64,000 nt of DNA from Candidatus Saccharimonadota bacterium (GTDB lineage Bacteria > Patescibacteriota > Saccharimonadia > Saccharimonadales > Saccharimonadaceae). Below are positions 1-8,075 of the stretch, piece after piece. The stretch's first letter is position 1; every line of letters starts with the position of its first letter. The stretch covers positions 186,001 through 250,000 of the forward strand of contig JAQBRS010000005.1 of NCBI GenBank assembly GCA_028286395.1, read 5' to 3'. The translations under genes were made by a program, and so were the position numbers. A model generated the notes under the pieces. That model was not told the origin of the DNA. It worked only from the letters and a program-made list of their open reading frames with translations, and ran no database searches.

Positions 1-276
1 CACAACAAAGAACTGTAGCAAGTACAGAAACACAGCGTTCATCGTCCCCTGTCCTAGCCCCAGATTATGTTCCCTGATCACACTCAAGGTGATCCATAAT
101 ATCGTCGTAAGAATCGGAAATGGCAACGCCAAAATAAGTCCGATAATGGATAGCGTCGTTTGCTCTTTTTGAGGCAGTCCCGTCACTGTACCGTCGTCAG
201 CAAATTGATGGTTATCACCAGAATCAGTCGACTCGGGAACGAATTCTATCTTTAGGTGTTCATCAGGATCATTCAT
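1..276 (-). CDS. Hypothetical membrane protein, C-terminus cut by window edge
   Basis: Reading frame that opens with ATG at 276, two bases after the stop of the FtsB-like gene, and runs off the left edge, so only about 92 residues are seen. Residues 1-40 are acidic and polar. A hydrophobic segment lies at about 42-67 and a second begins near 80. I recognise no family. The tight spacing suggests co-transcription with the FtsB-like gene upstream. The function is unknown. Confidence 0.6.
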   Translation of the reverse strand, partial: MNDPDEHLKIEFVPESTDSGDNHQFADDGTVTGLPQKEQTTLSIIGLILALPFPILTTILWITLSVIREHNLGLGQGTMNAVFLYLLQFFVV

Positions 277-278
277 AC

Positions 279-725
279 TTATTGCCCTGAAATACTTTTA
301 CTATAGCCACCAAAGAGGAAATTCACCCATTGCTCGAGGTTAGATGTGTTCACTAATACAGTCGGAGTTGTCGTCTTCGTCGTATCTTGCGCAATCGCTA
401 CGGCACTATTCGGTGGCAAGATCAATGCTTTCTCGCCAGGCAACACTAGCCCTAGCGCATCACGGACCGCCAGTTGCTGATACTCCGGCGTCTTATAGTA
501 GCTCTGTTGCAGTGAAAGGTTATCGCGTTGTAGTTGCGTCAGCTGCAATTGTTGCTTTTTGTAATCGATTTCTTTTTGCAGATTGTAATTACGTTGCATG
601 ACTCCAAGAGATCCCCATATCCACCCAGCGGCAATTAAAAAAGCCGCCAAAATAACCAGGTTATTCAGCGTCACATATTTGTGCCGAACGTGATAGATGA
701 TTTTTTGTATGTTTATATTACGCAT
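279..725 (-). CDS. FtsB/DivIC-like septum formation initiator
   Basis: A 148-residue single-pass protein. It has a short basic cytoplasmic N-terminus, a membrane span at about 22-44, then a leucine- and glutamine-rich coiled coil at about 45-75. The motif YYKTPEYQQLAVRDALGLV follows, matching the end of the FtsB/DivIC coiled coil (the E-x-x-AR-x-x-LG region). Family members are bitopic division proteins that bridge FtsL and FtsQ/DivIB outside the membrane. The tail after residue 100 is Thr-rich and unconserved to my eye. A TATAAT lies at 738-743 on this strand, back to back with the tRNA promoter. The family call is good; the exact paralogue is not resolved. Confidence 0.75.
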   Translation of the reverse strand: MRNINIQKIIYHVRHKYVTLNNLVILAAFLIAAGWIWGSLGVMQRNYNLQKEIDYKKQQLQLTQLQRDNLSLQQSYYKTPEYQQLAVRDALGLVLPGEKALILPPNSAVAIAQDTTKTTTPTVLVNTSNLEQWVNFLFGGYSKSISGQ

Positions 726-764
726 GACGTTTTCACTATTATAGCTCAGCCCTCTAAAGTAAGC

Positions 765-770
765 TATAAT
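765..770 (+). promoter_or_regulatory. -10 element of tRNA-Met promoter
   Basis: Perfect TATAAT ending 10 nt before the mature tRNA 5' end. No good -35 hexamer is visible. It is divergent from the TATAAT (minus strand, 738-743) of the FtsB-like gene. Confidence 0.6.
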
Positions 771-780
771 ATCCTCTATT

Positions 781-856
781 GGGGCTGTAGCTCATCGGTC
801 AGAGCAGGCGGCTCATAACCACTTGGTAGATAGTTCAACTCTATCCAGCCCCACCA
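781..856 (+). tRNA. tRNA-Met (anticodon CAT), elongator type
   Basis: A full cloverleaf can be drawn. The acceptor GGGGCTG pairs perfectly with CAGCCCC, the D stem is GCTC/GAGC, the anticodon loop is CTCATAA, and the T arm is GATAG-TTCAACT-CTATC. The discriminator is A and CCA is encoded (854-856). The anticodon stem GGCGG/CCACT contains a C-A mismatch in the middle pair and a G-U at the base. There is no C1-A72 mismatch and no GGG/CCC anticodon stem, so it is not the initiator. A CAT tRNA of this kind could also be the lysidine-modified tRNA-Ile; I favour Met from the overall sequence. Confidence 0.85.
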
Positions 857-925
857 AAAAGCCTAGAAACATAAAGGTACAAACGTTATTATTGGGATAA
901 TACATAAGCGATAGGCAAATATGAC

Positions 926-958
926 AAAAAATAACGCTTCAAAAGAAGCGTTATTTTT
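926..958. terminator. Bidirectional intrinsic terminator
   Basis: Long inverted repeat: a 14-bp arm ending ACGCTTC, loop AAAA, then GAAGCGTTATTTTT. A-tracts and T-tracts on both sides let it work for the tRNA on the plus strand and for the acidic protein gene on the minus strand. Confidence 0.85.
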
Positions 959-980
959 AGTTCAAAGTGGAAACGAGCGA

Positions 981-1280
981 TTACTCGTCGTCGTCATCTT
1001 CGATAGGATCGTTCGCCGCAGCCCTTGCCCAGTCGCCGCCATAGTTTGGACGACGGGAAGGTTTAGGCGCAACAGGTTTTTGTTCAACCGTTGCGGCAGA
1101 ACCTAGTCCTTTTGTGATGTGCCCAGAAGCTGTCGTGTCTTCTTCGTCAGGACCAGGGGCTTCAATAGAGTCAAAGTCGAATGGCTCGGGAACAAATGGT
1201 TCCGGAAGTGGAAGGACATTGCCGTCTTCATCTTCGAAGCTTCGGTTGTCAGTAGGAAGTAATCTGCCGTTTTCAATCAT
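981..1280 (-). CDS. Acidic hypothetical protein, leaderless
   Basis: About 99 residues with no membrane segment. It is rich in Asp, Glu and Pro, has a PEPFVPEPFDFD stretch, a basic PKPSRRPNYGGDWARAA segment near the end, and a terminal run of acidic residues. No family is recognised. I place the start at the second ATG (1280): TTGACT and TATCAT lie 17 nt apart, and the -10 ends 6 nt before this codon, so the transcript should begin on the AUG. The upstream ATG at 1286 would lie ahead of the transcription start. A bidirectional terminator follows. Confidence 0.6.
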   Translation of the reverse strand: MIENGRLLPTDNRSFEDEDGNVLPLPEPFVPEPFDFDSIEAPGPDEEDTTASGHITKGLGSAATVEQKPVAPKPSRRPNYGGDWARAAANDPIEDDDDE

Positions 1281-1286
1281 GGTCAT

Positions 1287-1315
1287 ATGATAGCATAAAC
1301 GGTATGAAAAGTCAA
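1287..1315 (-). promoter_or_regulatory. Promoter TTGACT-17-TATCAT (leaderless)
   Basis: The -35 TTGACT (1310-1315) and -10 TATCAT (1287-1292) are separated by 17 nt. The expected +1 falls at about 1280, exactly on an in-frame ATG. The ABC permease stop codon lies immediately upstream of it. Confidence 0.7.
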
Positions 1316-1316
1316 T

Positions 1317-2441
1317 CTACTCCCAGCGGAAGACTCGGAAAGCGATGATGTAAATAACGACCAACCATGCGCCGATTAAGCCAATTTGCGGAAGGATATC
1401 GATGAAGTTCTTGCCTTCCGTTGCAATCAAGCGAATACCGTCAATAATCGGGGTGAGCGGAAGGAATGCCGACACGTGCTGTAGCCAATCTGGCATGAGG
1501 TACCGAGGAAAGAAGGTTCCAGACAGGAACATCATTGGGAAGACGATAATGTTCGATAGTGGCGCAGCCTGCCGTTCGTTCTTTGCCCAGCCACCAAGTG
1601 CAAGACCAATACCGAGAATCGTGACCATGCCCAGCAGTAGGAATATGATTAACTCGAACCAGTTCCCCACTATATCCAGATGGAAGACGAAGATGGCGAC
1701 AACGAACAATGCAGTAAAGCTAACGATGCCGATTGCTGCCTGAGCAATCACAGTTGAAAGGAAGTACTGCCACACGCGAAGTGGCGTGGTGCTGAGGCGA
1801 CGAAGAATCCCCATCTTCTTTAGTTCTGGGAAAACGTTCACTGGACCAAAGATACCCATACCAATAAGCGAGAAGCCAAGCAATCCTGCAAAGGTGTAAT
1901 CAAAGGCACTGAGGCTGTTTTCGTTGAGCTGTGTGCCCTTAACGGTAAATGGCGTCACATTGTGAACAAGCGTGCCATTCACGGCGCTAAATTGAGCGTT
2001 AAGGACTGATGTAAGCGCTGAAGCCGATGCCTGGTTGTTCTGTGTATAGATAACCTCAGCCTGACCGCTTGGATACGCCTGTCCGGGTTGAACGTCGCCG
2101 AAGTTAGCTGGAAGGACAATCGTCGCGTCAAGCTCAGAACGACCCATCTTATCTTTGGCTGCATCGAGTGACGTGATACTATCGTCGACCTTGAGAACCT
2201 TGCTGTCCTTTGACTGTTTGACGAAGTCTGTCGCAAATGTTGAGTCAGAGTGATTGATGATTGCGACATTAAACGAAACATTCCCGCTACCGCTGTTGAG
2301 GCTTCCAAAAACGAAAAGGAAGATCAGTGGAAAAATAACCGTAAAAAACAGTGCGAGACGATCACGGAAAAAGCGCCGTGAGTTAATGCGTACAAAAACA
2401 CCGACGGTATACAATTGCTTGCGAAGTGATAGCTTGTTCAT
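1317..2441 (-). CDS. ABC-2 type transporter permease
   Basis: A 374-residue membrane subunit of an ABC-2 exporter. It has an N-terminal span at about 27-47 (FFTVIFPLIFLFVFGSL), a large external loop of about 130 residues, then five or six spans from about 183 to the C-terminus. The region RRLSTTPLRVWQYFLST matches the cytoplasmic coupling segment of the ABC2_membrane family. The ATPase gene precedes it with a one-base overlap, so the two subunits are translationally coupled. The architecture (single-core permease, Walker ATPase alongside) is typical of drug, lipid or polymer exporters. The substrate cannot be told from sequence. Confidence 0.85.
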   Translation of the reverse strand: MNKLSLRKQLYTVGVFVRINSRRFFRDRLALFFTVIFPLIFLFVFGSLNSGSGNVSFNVAIINHSDSTFATDFVKQSKDSKVLKVDDSITSLDAAKDKMGRSELDATIVLPANFGDVQPGQAYPSGQAEVIYTQNNQASASALTSVLNAQFSAVNGTLVHNVTPFTVKGTQLNENSLSAFDYTFAGLLGFSLIGMGIFGPVNVFPELKKMGILRRLSTTPLRVWQYFLSTVIAQAAIGIVSFTALFVVAIFVFHLDIVGNWFELIIFLLLGMVTILGIGLALGGWAKNERQAAPLSNIIVFPMMFLSGTFFPRYLMPDWLQHVSAFLPLTPIIDGIRLIATEGKNFIDILPQIGLIGAWLVVIYIIAFRVFRWE

Positions 2442-3202
2442 TATGCGTCTTCCCTCAACCCCTTGCCGGTCAAGTCGATGAAGACATCTTCAAGGTTTGC
2501 TTGCTGGACTTCTTGCGCTTTTTTAAAGCCACGTTTCAGTAGTTGCTTGATAAGGTTTTCGGGCGTATCAAGCGCGATAATCTCACCGTTGTCCATGACA
2601 GCAATGCGATCACACAGAATTTCCGCTTCATCCATGTAGTGGGTCGTCATAATAACGCTGATTCCCCTGTCGCGAACTTTCTCGATCAATTCCCAAAGGT
2701 TACGACGAGCCTGTGGATCAAGTCCGGTCGTTGGCTCATCAAGGAAGAATACCTTTGGACCATGCACAAGTGCAGTCGTAATGCTGAGACGTTGCTTCTG
2801 GCCACCCGAAAGGTTCTCGACGTACGATTTTGCTTTGTCTTCAAGATCAACGTCGCGAAGAAAAGCCATTGCATCAACTTTCTCACCATAGGCGGCGGCG
2901 AACATCTGGACGACTTCAATAAGTTGAGTTTTGTCCTGGAAAGCTGGAGATTGTGGTTGGACCCCAATCAAATACTTGATTGCCTGTGGGTTCTCTTTGA
3001 CGTCGATGCCATCAATAACGACGGTTCCAGAATCGATCGGACGAAGTGTTTCCATCATTTCGAGTGTTGTTGTCTTGCCGGCACCGTTAGGACCGAGAAT
3101 ACCAAAGATCTCACCCTTCTTTACCGAGAAGCTGACGCCGTTTACTGCCTGTTTGTCCCCATAACGTTTCTTGAGGTTTTTGACCTCGATCATATTCTTC
3201 AT
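2441..3202 (-). CDS. ABC transporter ATP-binding protein
   Basis: A 253-residue nucleotide-binding subunit. Visible motifs in order are Walker A GPNGAGKTTT (about 38-47), the Q-loop at VQPQSPAF, the signature LSGGQKQR, Walker B VFFLDEPTTGLDP, and the switch histidine in MTTHYMDEAEILCDR. This subgroup (CcmA/DrrA/NatA-like) pairs with ABC-2 permeases, and the permease gene follows directly. The start MKNMIEVKNL lies downstream of a TTGACA-like element at about 3240. The protein is full length for the family. Confidence 0.93.
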   Translation of the reverse strand: MKNMIEVKNLKKRYGDKQAVNGVSFSVKKGEIFGILGPNGAGKTTTLEMMETLRPIDSGTVVIDGIDVKENPQAIKYLIGVQPQSPAFQDKTQLIEVVQMFAAAYGEKVDAMAFLRDVDLEDKAKSYVENLSGGQKQRLSITTALVHGPKVFFLDEPTTGLDPQARRNLWELIEKVRDRGISVIMTTHYMDEAEILCDRIAVMDNGEIIALDTPENLIKQLLKRGFKKAQEVQQANLEDVFIDLTGKGLREDA

Positions 3203-3248
3203 TGGTTCTTATTTTACAACGGAGTTACCCTAGAAAACAATGTCAAAC

Positions 3249-3271
3249 AAAAAAGCCCCCGGGGAGGGGGC
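3249..3271 (-). terminator. Intrinsic terminator after the 68-residue protein gene
   Basis: On the minus strand, GCCCCC and GGGGGC arms (3255-3260/3266-3271) form a GC-rich hairpin followed by a run of Ts (3254-3249). It lies about 95 nt past the stop of the small-protein gene and ahead of the ABC operon. Confidence 0.8.
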
Positions 3272-3364
3272 AATTTTGAGCACCTGTTTGTTTGGCTTTA
3301 GTATATTTCCAAACCGCCCAAAGCGCAAGCGTTTTTTTATGCGTGCAATAGTTTTAAAAAACTA

Positions 3365-3571
3365 CTATTTTTTCTTTGAAACTGTAAGGAATCCGTTACG
3401 TGGGTTTTCCTTAACAACGCGGTCTTCTGGAAGATCGACTGGTTGACCTTTAGCGTTCTTCTCTACCTTCGCGAAGAAGTAGATAGTCTGTGGTTTGCCA
3501 CCACGAAGTGTAACTTCAGTGCTGTGCAAGTAATAAGTGACGCCCTTTGAGTTTGTGTGACTGTAAGCCAT
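3365..3571 (-). CDS. Small conserved-looking hypothetical protein
   Basis: 68 residues, starting MAYSHTNSKGVTYYLH and ending in a basic VSKKK tail. There is no signal peptide or membrane span. It has the look of a compact beta-rich soluble protein: alternating hydrophobics in the TYYLHSTEVTLR and TIYFFAKVEK strands, then PEDRVVKENPRNGFLTV. I recall near-identical short proteins from Saccharibacteria genomes but know no function. A good Shine-Dalgarno, AGGAGG, lies 14 nt upstream of ATG, a longish spacing. Its own terminator follows. Confidence 0.7.
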   Translation of the reverse strand: MAYSHTNSKGVTYYLHSTEVTLRGGKPQTIYFFAKVEKNAKGQPVDLPEDRVVKENPRNGFLTVSKKK

Positions 3572-3643
3572 GGTAAATCTTATAACCTCCTATTAGTGCT
3601 ATACGAGAGTAAGCGTACAGCTTGACTAGGGTGGCTGTCAACA

Positions 3644-4276
3644 CTAAACGCTTCGGTAGTGTCGTGATAGCAATAATTTAAGGACTGCGAGGCTGACCAA
3701 TCGGGCAATAATCATGAGTGTAATCACGACACAGACGACCAGTGACCAGCCCGCAAAATCAGGTGACCAAACGGGCGAAATGTAGCCGTGGACGTAACTG
3801 GCGGGCTTTGGTGCGCTCGTATCGGTGCCAGGGTCGGCCGCAGCCGGGTATTTTGCCAATTCACTAGTGGTACATTGCAAATATGCGGTCGAATAATGGC
3901 TGAATTTTGGCGCGCAAACATCCTGTGCTTTCTTGTAAATATTGCCATTCGGATTGGCGTCCCCGTAGACGGTGGTTTGCCACACTTGGTAGTCACGATT
4001 ATAAGAATCTTCGAGATAGACGCCTTTGCCGAGGTCAGTGTTCATGTGGGCCGAAACGAACTGTTGTAGATCGTACAATCTTTGAATGGTAGCCGTTTGG
4101 TCGTTTGTACTGTCAGCAGCAATAACGGCTGCTCTGCGTTGTACCATTCCAATGTTATTGAGGCGTAAGAATGTTGCCGATATAAAGCCTGCCAAGAGGA
4201 GCAATATCAAAAGTTGCCACGTTTTTATACGTTGCAGGTCTTTGACTGTTTTTCTGACTCGCCTTTTATCCGCCAC
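3644..4276 (-). CDS. Two-span hypothetical membrane protein
   Basis: 210 residues, GTG start. It has a basic N-terminus, a span at about 22-40, and an external region of about 130 residues with two cysteines (DVCAPKF and YLQCTTS) that could form a disulfide. A C-terminal span follows at about 176-200 and a basic tail. A TACAAT and an AAGGTGGG lie upstream, the latter about 13 nt from the start. I recognise no family. Confidence 0.65.
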   Translation of the reverse strand: MADKRRVRKTVKDLQRIKTWQLLILLLLAGFISATFLRLNNIGMVQRRAAVIAADSTNDQTATIQRLYDLQQFVSAHMNTDLGKGVYLEDSYNRDYQVWQTTVYGDANPNGNIYKKAQDVCAPKFSHYSTAYLQCTTSELAKYPAAADPGTDTSAPKPASYVHGYISPVWSPDFAGWSLVVCVVITLMIIARLVSLAVLKLLLSRHYRSV

Positions 4277-4325
4277 TTCTCGAGGTTCCCACCTTACTAC
4301 TTGCCCTTATTGTACCTCACGGCCA

Positions 4326-5546
4326 CTACTTTCGGTAGAGAGGGAAACGAGCGGTCATAATCAGTAGCACGATACCCGCGGCAACGAAGAAAAATACCTG
4401 AATTGCTCGGTGACCATCGCCTAAAGTACTGATGAGGAAGAACAAGACAACACCACCAAGTGCGGCACCAAAGTTAGACAGCACTTCGACGATACCTAAA
4501 TACGTGGTTCGCTTACCAGACAGGTCTGCATTGTCGAATACTCCCCTTGTGTAGGCCATTGTGTAACCCGTTGTAGCGGCTTCATTCGCAACGTTAAGTC
4601 CGGCAATCTGAATAGGGGTGGTCGTAAAAGCACGCATCACGTGAGTCAACGCATTTCCGACTGATGCAATACGGAGTAAATCTCCTCCCCTCTTACTGTC
4701 AATCAGCTTTCCGTAGGCGTACGAAGCCCCAAGAGCGGCAAAGAGGACCACAGAAAGGAGCGCGCCATTCAAGGCATACACTTCGTTCGTCGCAGCCACA
4801 CCGATGATAAAGACGGCCGTAAACAGTGTCCAAACCGTTCCTGATGTGAAGACATCAAAGCCAAGCGCGATCTGCGGAACGATATTCGGGCGAACAAGGT
4901 GCCACGGAAAGCCCTTGAAGTCGAGTTTCTGACGAGGCAATTCTTGTTCGGCAGTTTGTAATAGCGGGACGGCAGCAATCGCAAACAAGACCGCCGCAAT
5001 CGCAAGAACGACTTGAGGACCAAGCAGAAAGGCGATCACTCCCCCGATGAGCGGACTCAGTCCTGTCGTAATCTTTTCGACGATGTTCATGTAGGCGATT
5101 TCTTTGCCTGCGTGATGAATGCTTTTTACTTTCGAGAAATCGATGTTGTAAGAAATCGAATACAGCGCCGATGAAAATCCCTGGAAAAGCACGACGGGAA
5201 TAAGCAACCAAACACCGTATTCGGGTACAAATGCAAAAGCAATCATCGACGGAATGTACATCAGATTTGAGATAAGAATGCCGTGTTTTGCTCCCACTCG
5301 TGCAGCTAATGCGGCGGCTGGGATTGCAATCAGGCTCTTAAACCCAAAGAAGGTTGCCCAGAACAAAGCGATGAACGGAATACTAAAGCCGTGCTGATAC
5401 AGGAAGATCGACATGAACGATGATGCAATGTTGAGCGCCAACATACGGAGCACACGAGAAGCATACAGCTCAGCGATTTCGCTAAACGTCGCATGGCGCC
5501 AGAAATGACGCCGGATCAATACTTGATGGATGATGTTTTTTAGCAT
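4326..5546 (-). CDS. MFS transporter
   Basis: 406 residues, about 12 hydrophobic spans. A loop of the MFS type between spans 2 and 3 contains PAAALAARVGAKHG. Basic loops alternate with spans as expected for the major facilitator fold. The long cytoplasmic N-terminus (RRHFWRHATFSEIAELYASRVLR) is distinctive. It is divergent from the Mur ligase gene. The substrate is unknown; no sugar or drug signature is clear to me. Confidence 0.8.
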   Translation of the reverse strand: MLKNIIHQVLIRRHFWRHATFSEIAELYASRVLRMLALNIASSFMSIFLYQHGFSIPFIALFWATFFGFKSLIAIPAAALAARVGAKHGILISNLMYIPSMIAFAFVPEYGVWLLIPVVLFQGFSSALYSISYNIDFSKVKSIHHAGKEIAYMNIVEKITTGLSPLIGGVIAFLLGPQVVLAIAAVLFAIAAVPLLQTAEQELPRQKLDFKGFPWHLVRPNIVPQIALGFDVFTSGTVWTLFTAVFIIGVAATNEVYALNGALLSVVLFAALGASYAYGKLIDSKRGGDLLRIASVGNALTHVMRAFTTTPIQIAGLNVANEAATTGYTMAYTRGVFDNADLSGKRTTYLGIVEVLSNFGAALGGVVLFFLISTLGDGHRAIQVFFFVAAGIVLLIMTARFPLYRK

Positions 5547-5636
5547 GTTATTGTTTATGAACTTTTTATACCGTAAGCGAGCCCACTTTTTCTATCCCTA
5601 TTACACCACAGTTCCACCTGAGGGGGCAAGTTGATA

Positions 5637-5642
5637 TATACT
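5637..5642 (+). promoter_or_regulatory. -10 TATACT, leaderless Mur ligase start
   Basis: TATACT ends exactly 6 nt before ATG at 5649, so transcription should start on the AUG. The -35 is poor. Confidence 0.5.
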
Positions 5643-5648
5643 AATGCT

Positions 5649-6893
5649 ATGAATATATACTTTTCGGGTCTTGGGGGCGTTGGCATCGGACCACTCGTTG
5701 AGATCGCGCGAGATGCTGGTCACACCATCATGGGATCAGACCTCAGCGAGAGTCTCATTACCGAAGAGCTTCGTGACCAAGGAGTCATGGTCAATATAGG
5801 CCAAGACGGAAGCTTTCTACGCGAAAGTCATGGTGCAACGCCAATTGATTGGTTCGTCTATACGTCTGCGTTGCCTGATGACCACGCTGAACTCGTGCTT
5901 GCCAACGAACTAGGCATTCGCGTCAGTAAGCGCGATGAGTTTCTTGCCTACATTATTCAAGAAAAAGATCTGAAGTTGATCGCAATTGCGGGAACACACG
6001 GCAAAACAACGACGACCGGCATGATGATCTGGACAATGAAACAACTAGGAATTCCTATTAGTTACTCCGTTGGAACGACGATTTCTTTTGGACCAAGCGG
6101 CCAGTTTGATCCAAAAAGCGAATACTTCATTTACGAATGTGACGAGTATGATCGCAACTTCTTGAACTTTCATCCATATCTTTCCCTCATAACCTCAATC
6201 GATTACGATCACCCAGACACATATCCGACGGAAAACCAGTACACAACCGCTTTTAAAGAATTCATTACCCAGTCCGAACATACGATTATGTGGCGAACGG
6301 ATGCCGACTACATCGAAAATACTGATGAGAAAGCTTGGATTTTAGACGAGGTCCTCACGCTTCCTCTGGCTGGTGCGCATAACCGACGAAACGCAACATT
6401 GGTATCAAAAGCGATTGAGTACTTAGCGGTCGCCAAAGATGATGATGTCGTGACGGCACTTGGTACTTTTCCTGGAACAGACCGACGATTTGAGCGAATC
6501 GGTGATAACCTGTATTCAGATTACGGCCACCACCCAAAAGAAATCGCTGCGACGTTGCAACTTGCTCGTGAACTTTCTGACCACGTCGTGCTCGTCTATC
6601 AACCTCACCAGAACCGTCGCCAAACTCGTATCCAAAAAGATTATCTTGATCAATTTGAATTAGCTGATGAGATTTACTGGCTTCCCACGTATTTATCGCG
6701 TGAAGATCCCGATGAGCCAATCCTAACTCCCGAAGAGTTAACCCAGAATATTACTAACAAAGCTTCAATTCATGTCGCTGAGTTCGACGATACACTTTGG
6801 AACGATATTCAAAAAGCACGTAGTGAGGGAAAACTGGTTCTTTGTATGGGCGCAGGGACAATTGATAGCTGGGTGCGAGAAAGAAACGCCTGA
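5649..6893 (+). CDS. murC: UDP-N-acetylmuramate--L-alanine ligase-type Mur ligase
   Basis: 414 residues. The MurC/Mpl Rossmann start is clear (FSGLGGVGIGPLVEIARDAG, SDLSES), then the ATP P-loop AGTHGKTTTTG, the central-domain acidic/His region around ECDEYDRNFL and ITSIDYDHPDTY, and the C-terminal DYGHHPKEI signature. MurC adds L-Ala to UDP-MurNAc in peptidoglycan synthesis; Mpl re-uses tripeptide. At about 414 residues it is short for MurC, so the exact substrate is not certain. I choose the ATG at 5649 rather than an upstream TTG because a -10 element ends 6 nt before it. The DNPH1-like gene follows with TGATG overlap. Confidence 0.8.
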   Translation: MNIYFSGLGGVGIGPLVEIARDAGHTIMGSDLSESLITEELRDQGVMVNIGQDGSFLRESHGATPIDWFVYTSALPDDHAELVLANELGIRVSKRDEFLAYIIQEKDLKLIAIAGTHGKTTTTGMMIWTMKQLGIPISYSVGTTISFGPSGQFDPKSEYFIYECDEYDRNFLNFHPYLSLITSIDYDHPDTYPTENQYTTAFKEFITQSEHTIMWRTDADYIENTDEKAWILDEVLTLPLAGAHNRRNATLVSKAIEYLAVAKDDDVVTALGTFPGTDRRFERIGDNLYSDYGHHPKEIAATLQLARELSDHVVLVYQPHQNRRQTRIQKDYLDQFELADEIYWLPTYLSREDPDEPILTPEELTQNITNKASIHVAEFDDTLWNDIQKARSEGKLVLCMGAGTIDSWVRERNA

Positions 6894-7348
6894 TGTCGAA
6901 CCTGAAAGTCTATTTTGCGTGCTCAATTAGAGGCGGTGGTGATACGTCATCGTACCTTACGATTCTTGAAGTAATAAAATCGGCTGGCGCAGAAGTGCTC
7001 AGTGAAATCTTTGTCCACGATGCTATTAATTTCGGTGGTAGCCCACTCCCCGCCGAAGAGATCTACGCACGTGACATTGGTATGATCAATAACGCCGACA
7101 TTGTCATCGCAGAAGTAACAAACCCTTCACTAGGTGTTGGGTATGAACTAGCCTACGCCGAAAAGCTTGAACGGCCCATCCTCTGCCTATTTATGAAAGA
7201 TTCAGAGAAAAAGCTATCAGCAATGGTCACAGGCAATGCCTACAATCACGTTGCGTATGTCACACCCGAGACTTTAAAGGAAACTATTGAACAATTTCTT
7301 GCTCAGGCCACTCTTCCTCGAACTCTTCAAAGAAAAACGGATCGTTAA
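6893..7348 (+). CDS. DNPH1-like 2'-deoxynucleoside 5'-phosphate N-hydrolase
   Basis: 151 residues of the nucleoside 2-deoxyribosyltransferase fold. It starts VYFACSIRGGGDTSSY, matching the substrate loop SIRGG of DNPH1/RCL, and contains AEVTNPSLGVGYELAYA, which closely resembles the DNPH1 motif with the catalytic Glu of GYELA. DNPH1 cleaves the glycosidic bond of dNMPs, including damaged ones. The start overlaps the Mur ligase stop. The last 65 bp overlap the convergent Nudix gene. The basic tail LPRTLQRKTDR lies in that overlap. Confidence 0.8.
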   Translation: MSNLKVYFACSIRGGGDTSSYLTILEVIKSAGAEVLSEIFVHDAINFGGSPLPAEEIYARDIGMINNADIVIAEVTNPSLGVGYELAYAEKLERPILCLFMKDSEKKLSAMVTGNAYNHVAYVTPETLKETIEQFLAQATLPRTLQRKTDR

Positions 7349-7976
7349 AGAATCCCCGCGATACGATTGCCTGTACTGCCGGGGCAAGTCGATACTGATC
7401 TAATTTGTGCGGACGTGCCCAGATGATATCGTCAGTTGTTTTAATATCGTCGCTATTAAATTTAAAGACATGCGTCGTTGTTGTTGAGAGAATATCTTCA
7501 CCAGCCCGGACTCGAATGTAACAAACACCAGCATGACCGAGCTTCTGTCCTTTTATGCCCAATTTTTCTTCAACTTCCCGTTGCGCGGCTGCTTCAAGTG
7601 TTGCGTCATCAATGTGGATCTTTCCATATGGGAGCGTCCAGGCGTTAATATATGGCTGCTTCCGACGTCGCTGCAATAGAACATCGCCTTCACTATTTTG
7701 AATCAACAACATCGAGATAATTTTCGGCTGCATACGAACCACTCGTTTTTCAGTGCTGACGCGGTCAACATACGACAATCCGTTCGTTGTGAGCGTATAG
7801 CCTGGTTCGAGTTTTTTCACGAGGCCCAACTTAATCAGAGTATTCAAGTGATAACTAAATAGGTTCGTATCTGTCCTTGGTGGACGCAGATCTCGAAAGC
7901 GCGCAACCTCTGTATACATCAACACGTCAATAATGTGTTTTTGGATGTGGTGGTTTACGGTGATTAAGTCAATCAT
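7284..7976 (-). CDS. Winged-helix plus Nudix-domain protein
   Basis: 230 residues. Residues 1-75 read as an ArsR-like winged helix (RPPRTDTNLFSYHLNTLIKLGLVKKLEPGYTLT, a helix-turn-helix and wing). From about 85 comes a Nudix fold (MLLIQNSEGDVLLQRRR, then the Nudix helix GKIHIDDATLEAAAQREVEE). The box ends REVEEKLG, so the second Glu of the usual EE pair is Lys, and spacing before RE is one residue long. This may be a ligand-sensing regulator rather than an active hydrolase. TATAAT ends 11 nt before ATG. The C-terminus is very acidic and aromatic. Confidence 0.75.
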   Translation of the reverse strand: MIDLITVNHHIQKHIIDVLMYTEVARFRDLRPPRTDTNLFSYHLNTLIKLGLVKKLEPGYTLTTNGLSYVDRVSTEKRVVRMQPKIISMLLIQNSEGDVLLQRRRKQPYINAWTLPYGKIHIDDATLEAAAQREVEEKLGIKGQKLGHAGVCYIRVRAGEDILSTTTTHVFKFNSDDIKTTDDIIWARPHKLDQYRLAPAVQAIVSRGFFNDPFFFEEFEEEWPEQEIVQ

Positions 7977-8075
7977 ATTTGACTCAAATTATACTTTCTA
8001 TTTTTATTCTTTGCAACTTATTACAGTGAGTATGTAATCTGTTGATAATGACTGATTACAGAAAGGCGCATAGTC

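Noticed and set aside
781-856. Initiator tRNA
   Set aside because: No three G-C pairs at the anticodon-stem base and position 1-72 is a normal G-C pair.
2543-3301. Long plus-strand open frame of about 250 codons opposite the ABC ATPase
   Set aside because: Entirely antisense to a gene with complete Walker and signature motifs; no start signal or domain of its own.
6891-6893. UGA recoded as an amino acid
   Set aside because: Genes end cleanly at TGA here and at 43609, with the next gene starting at once.
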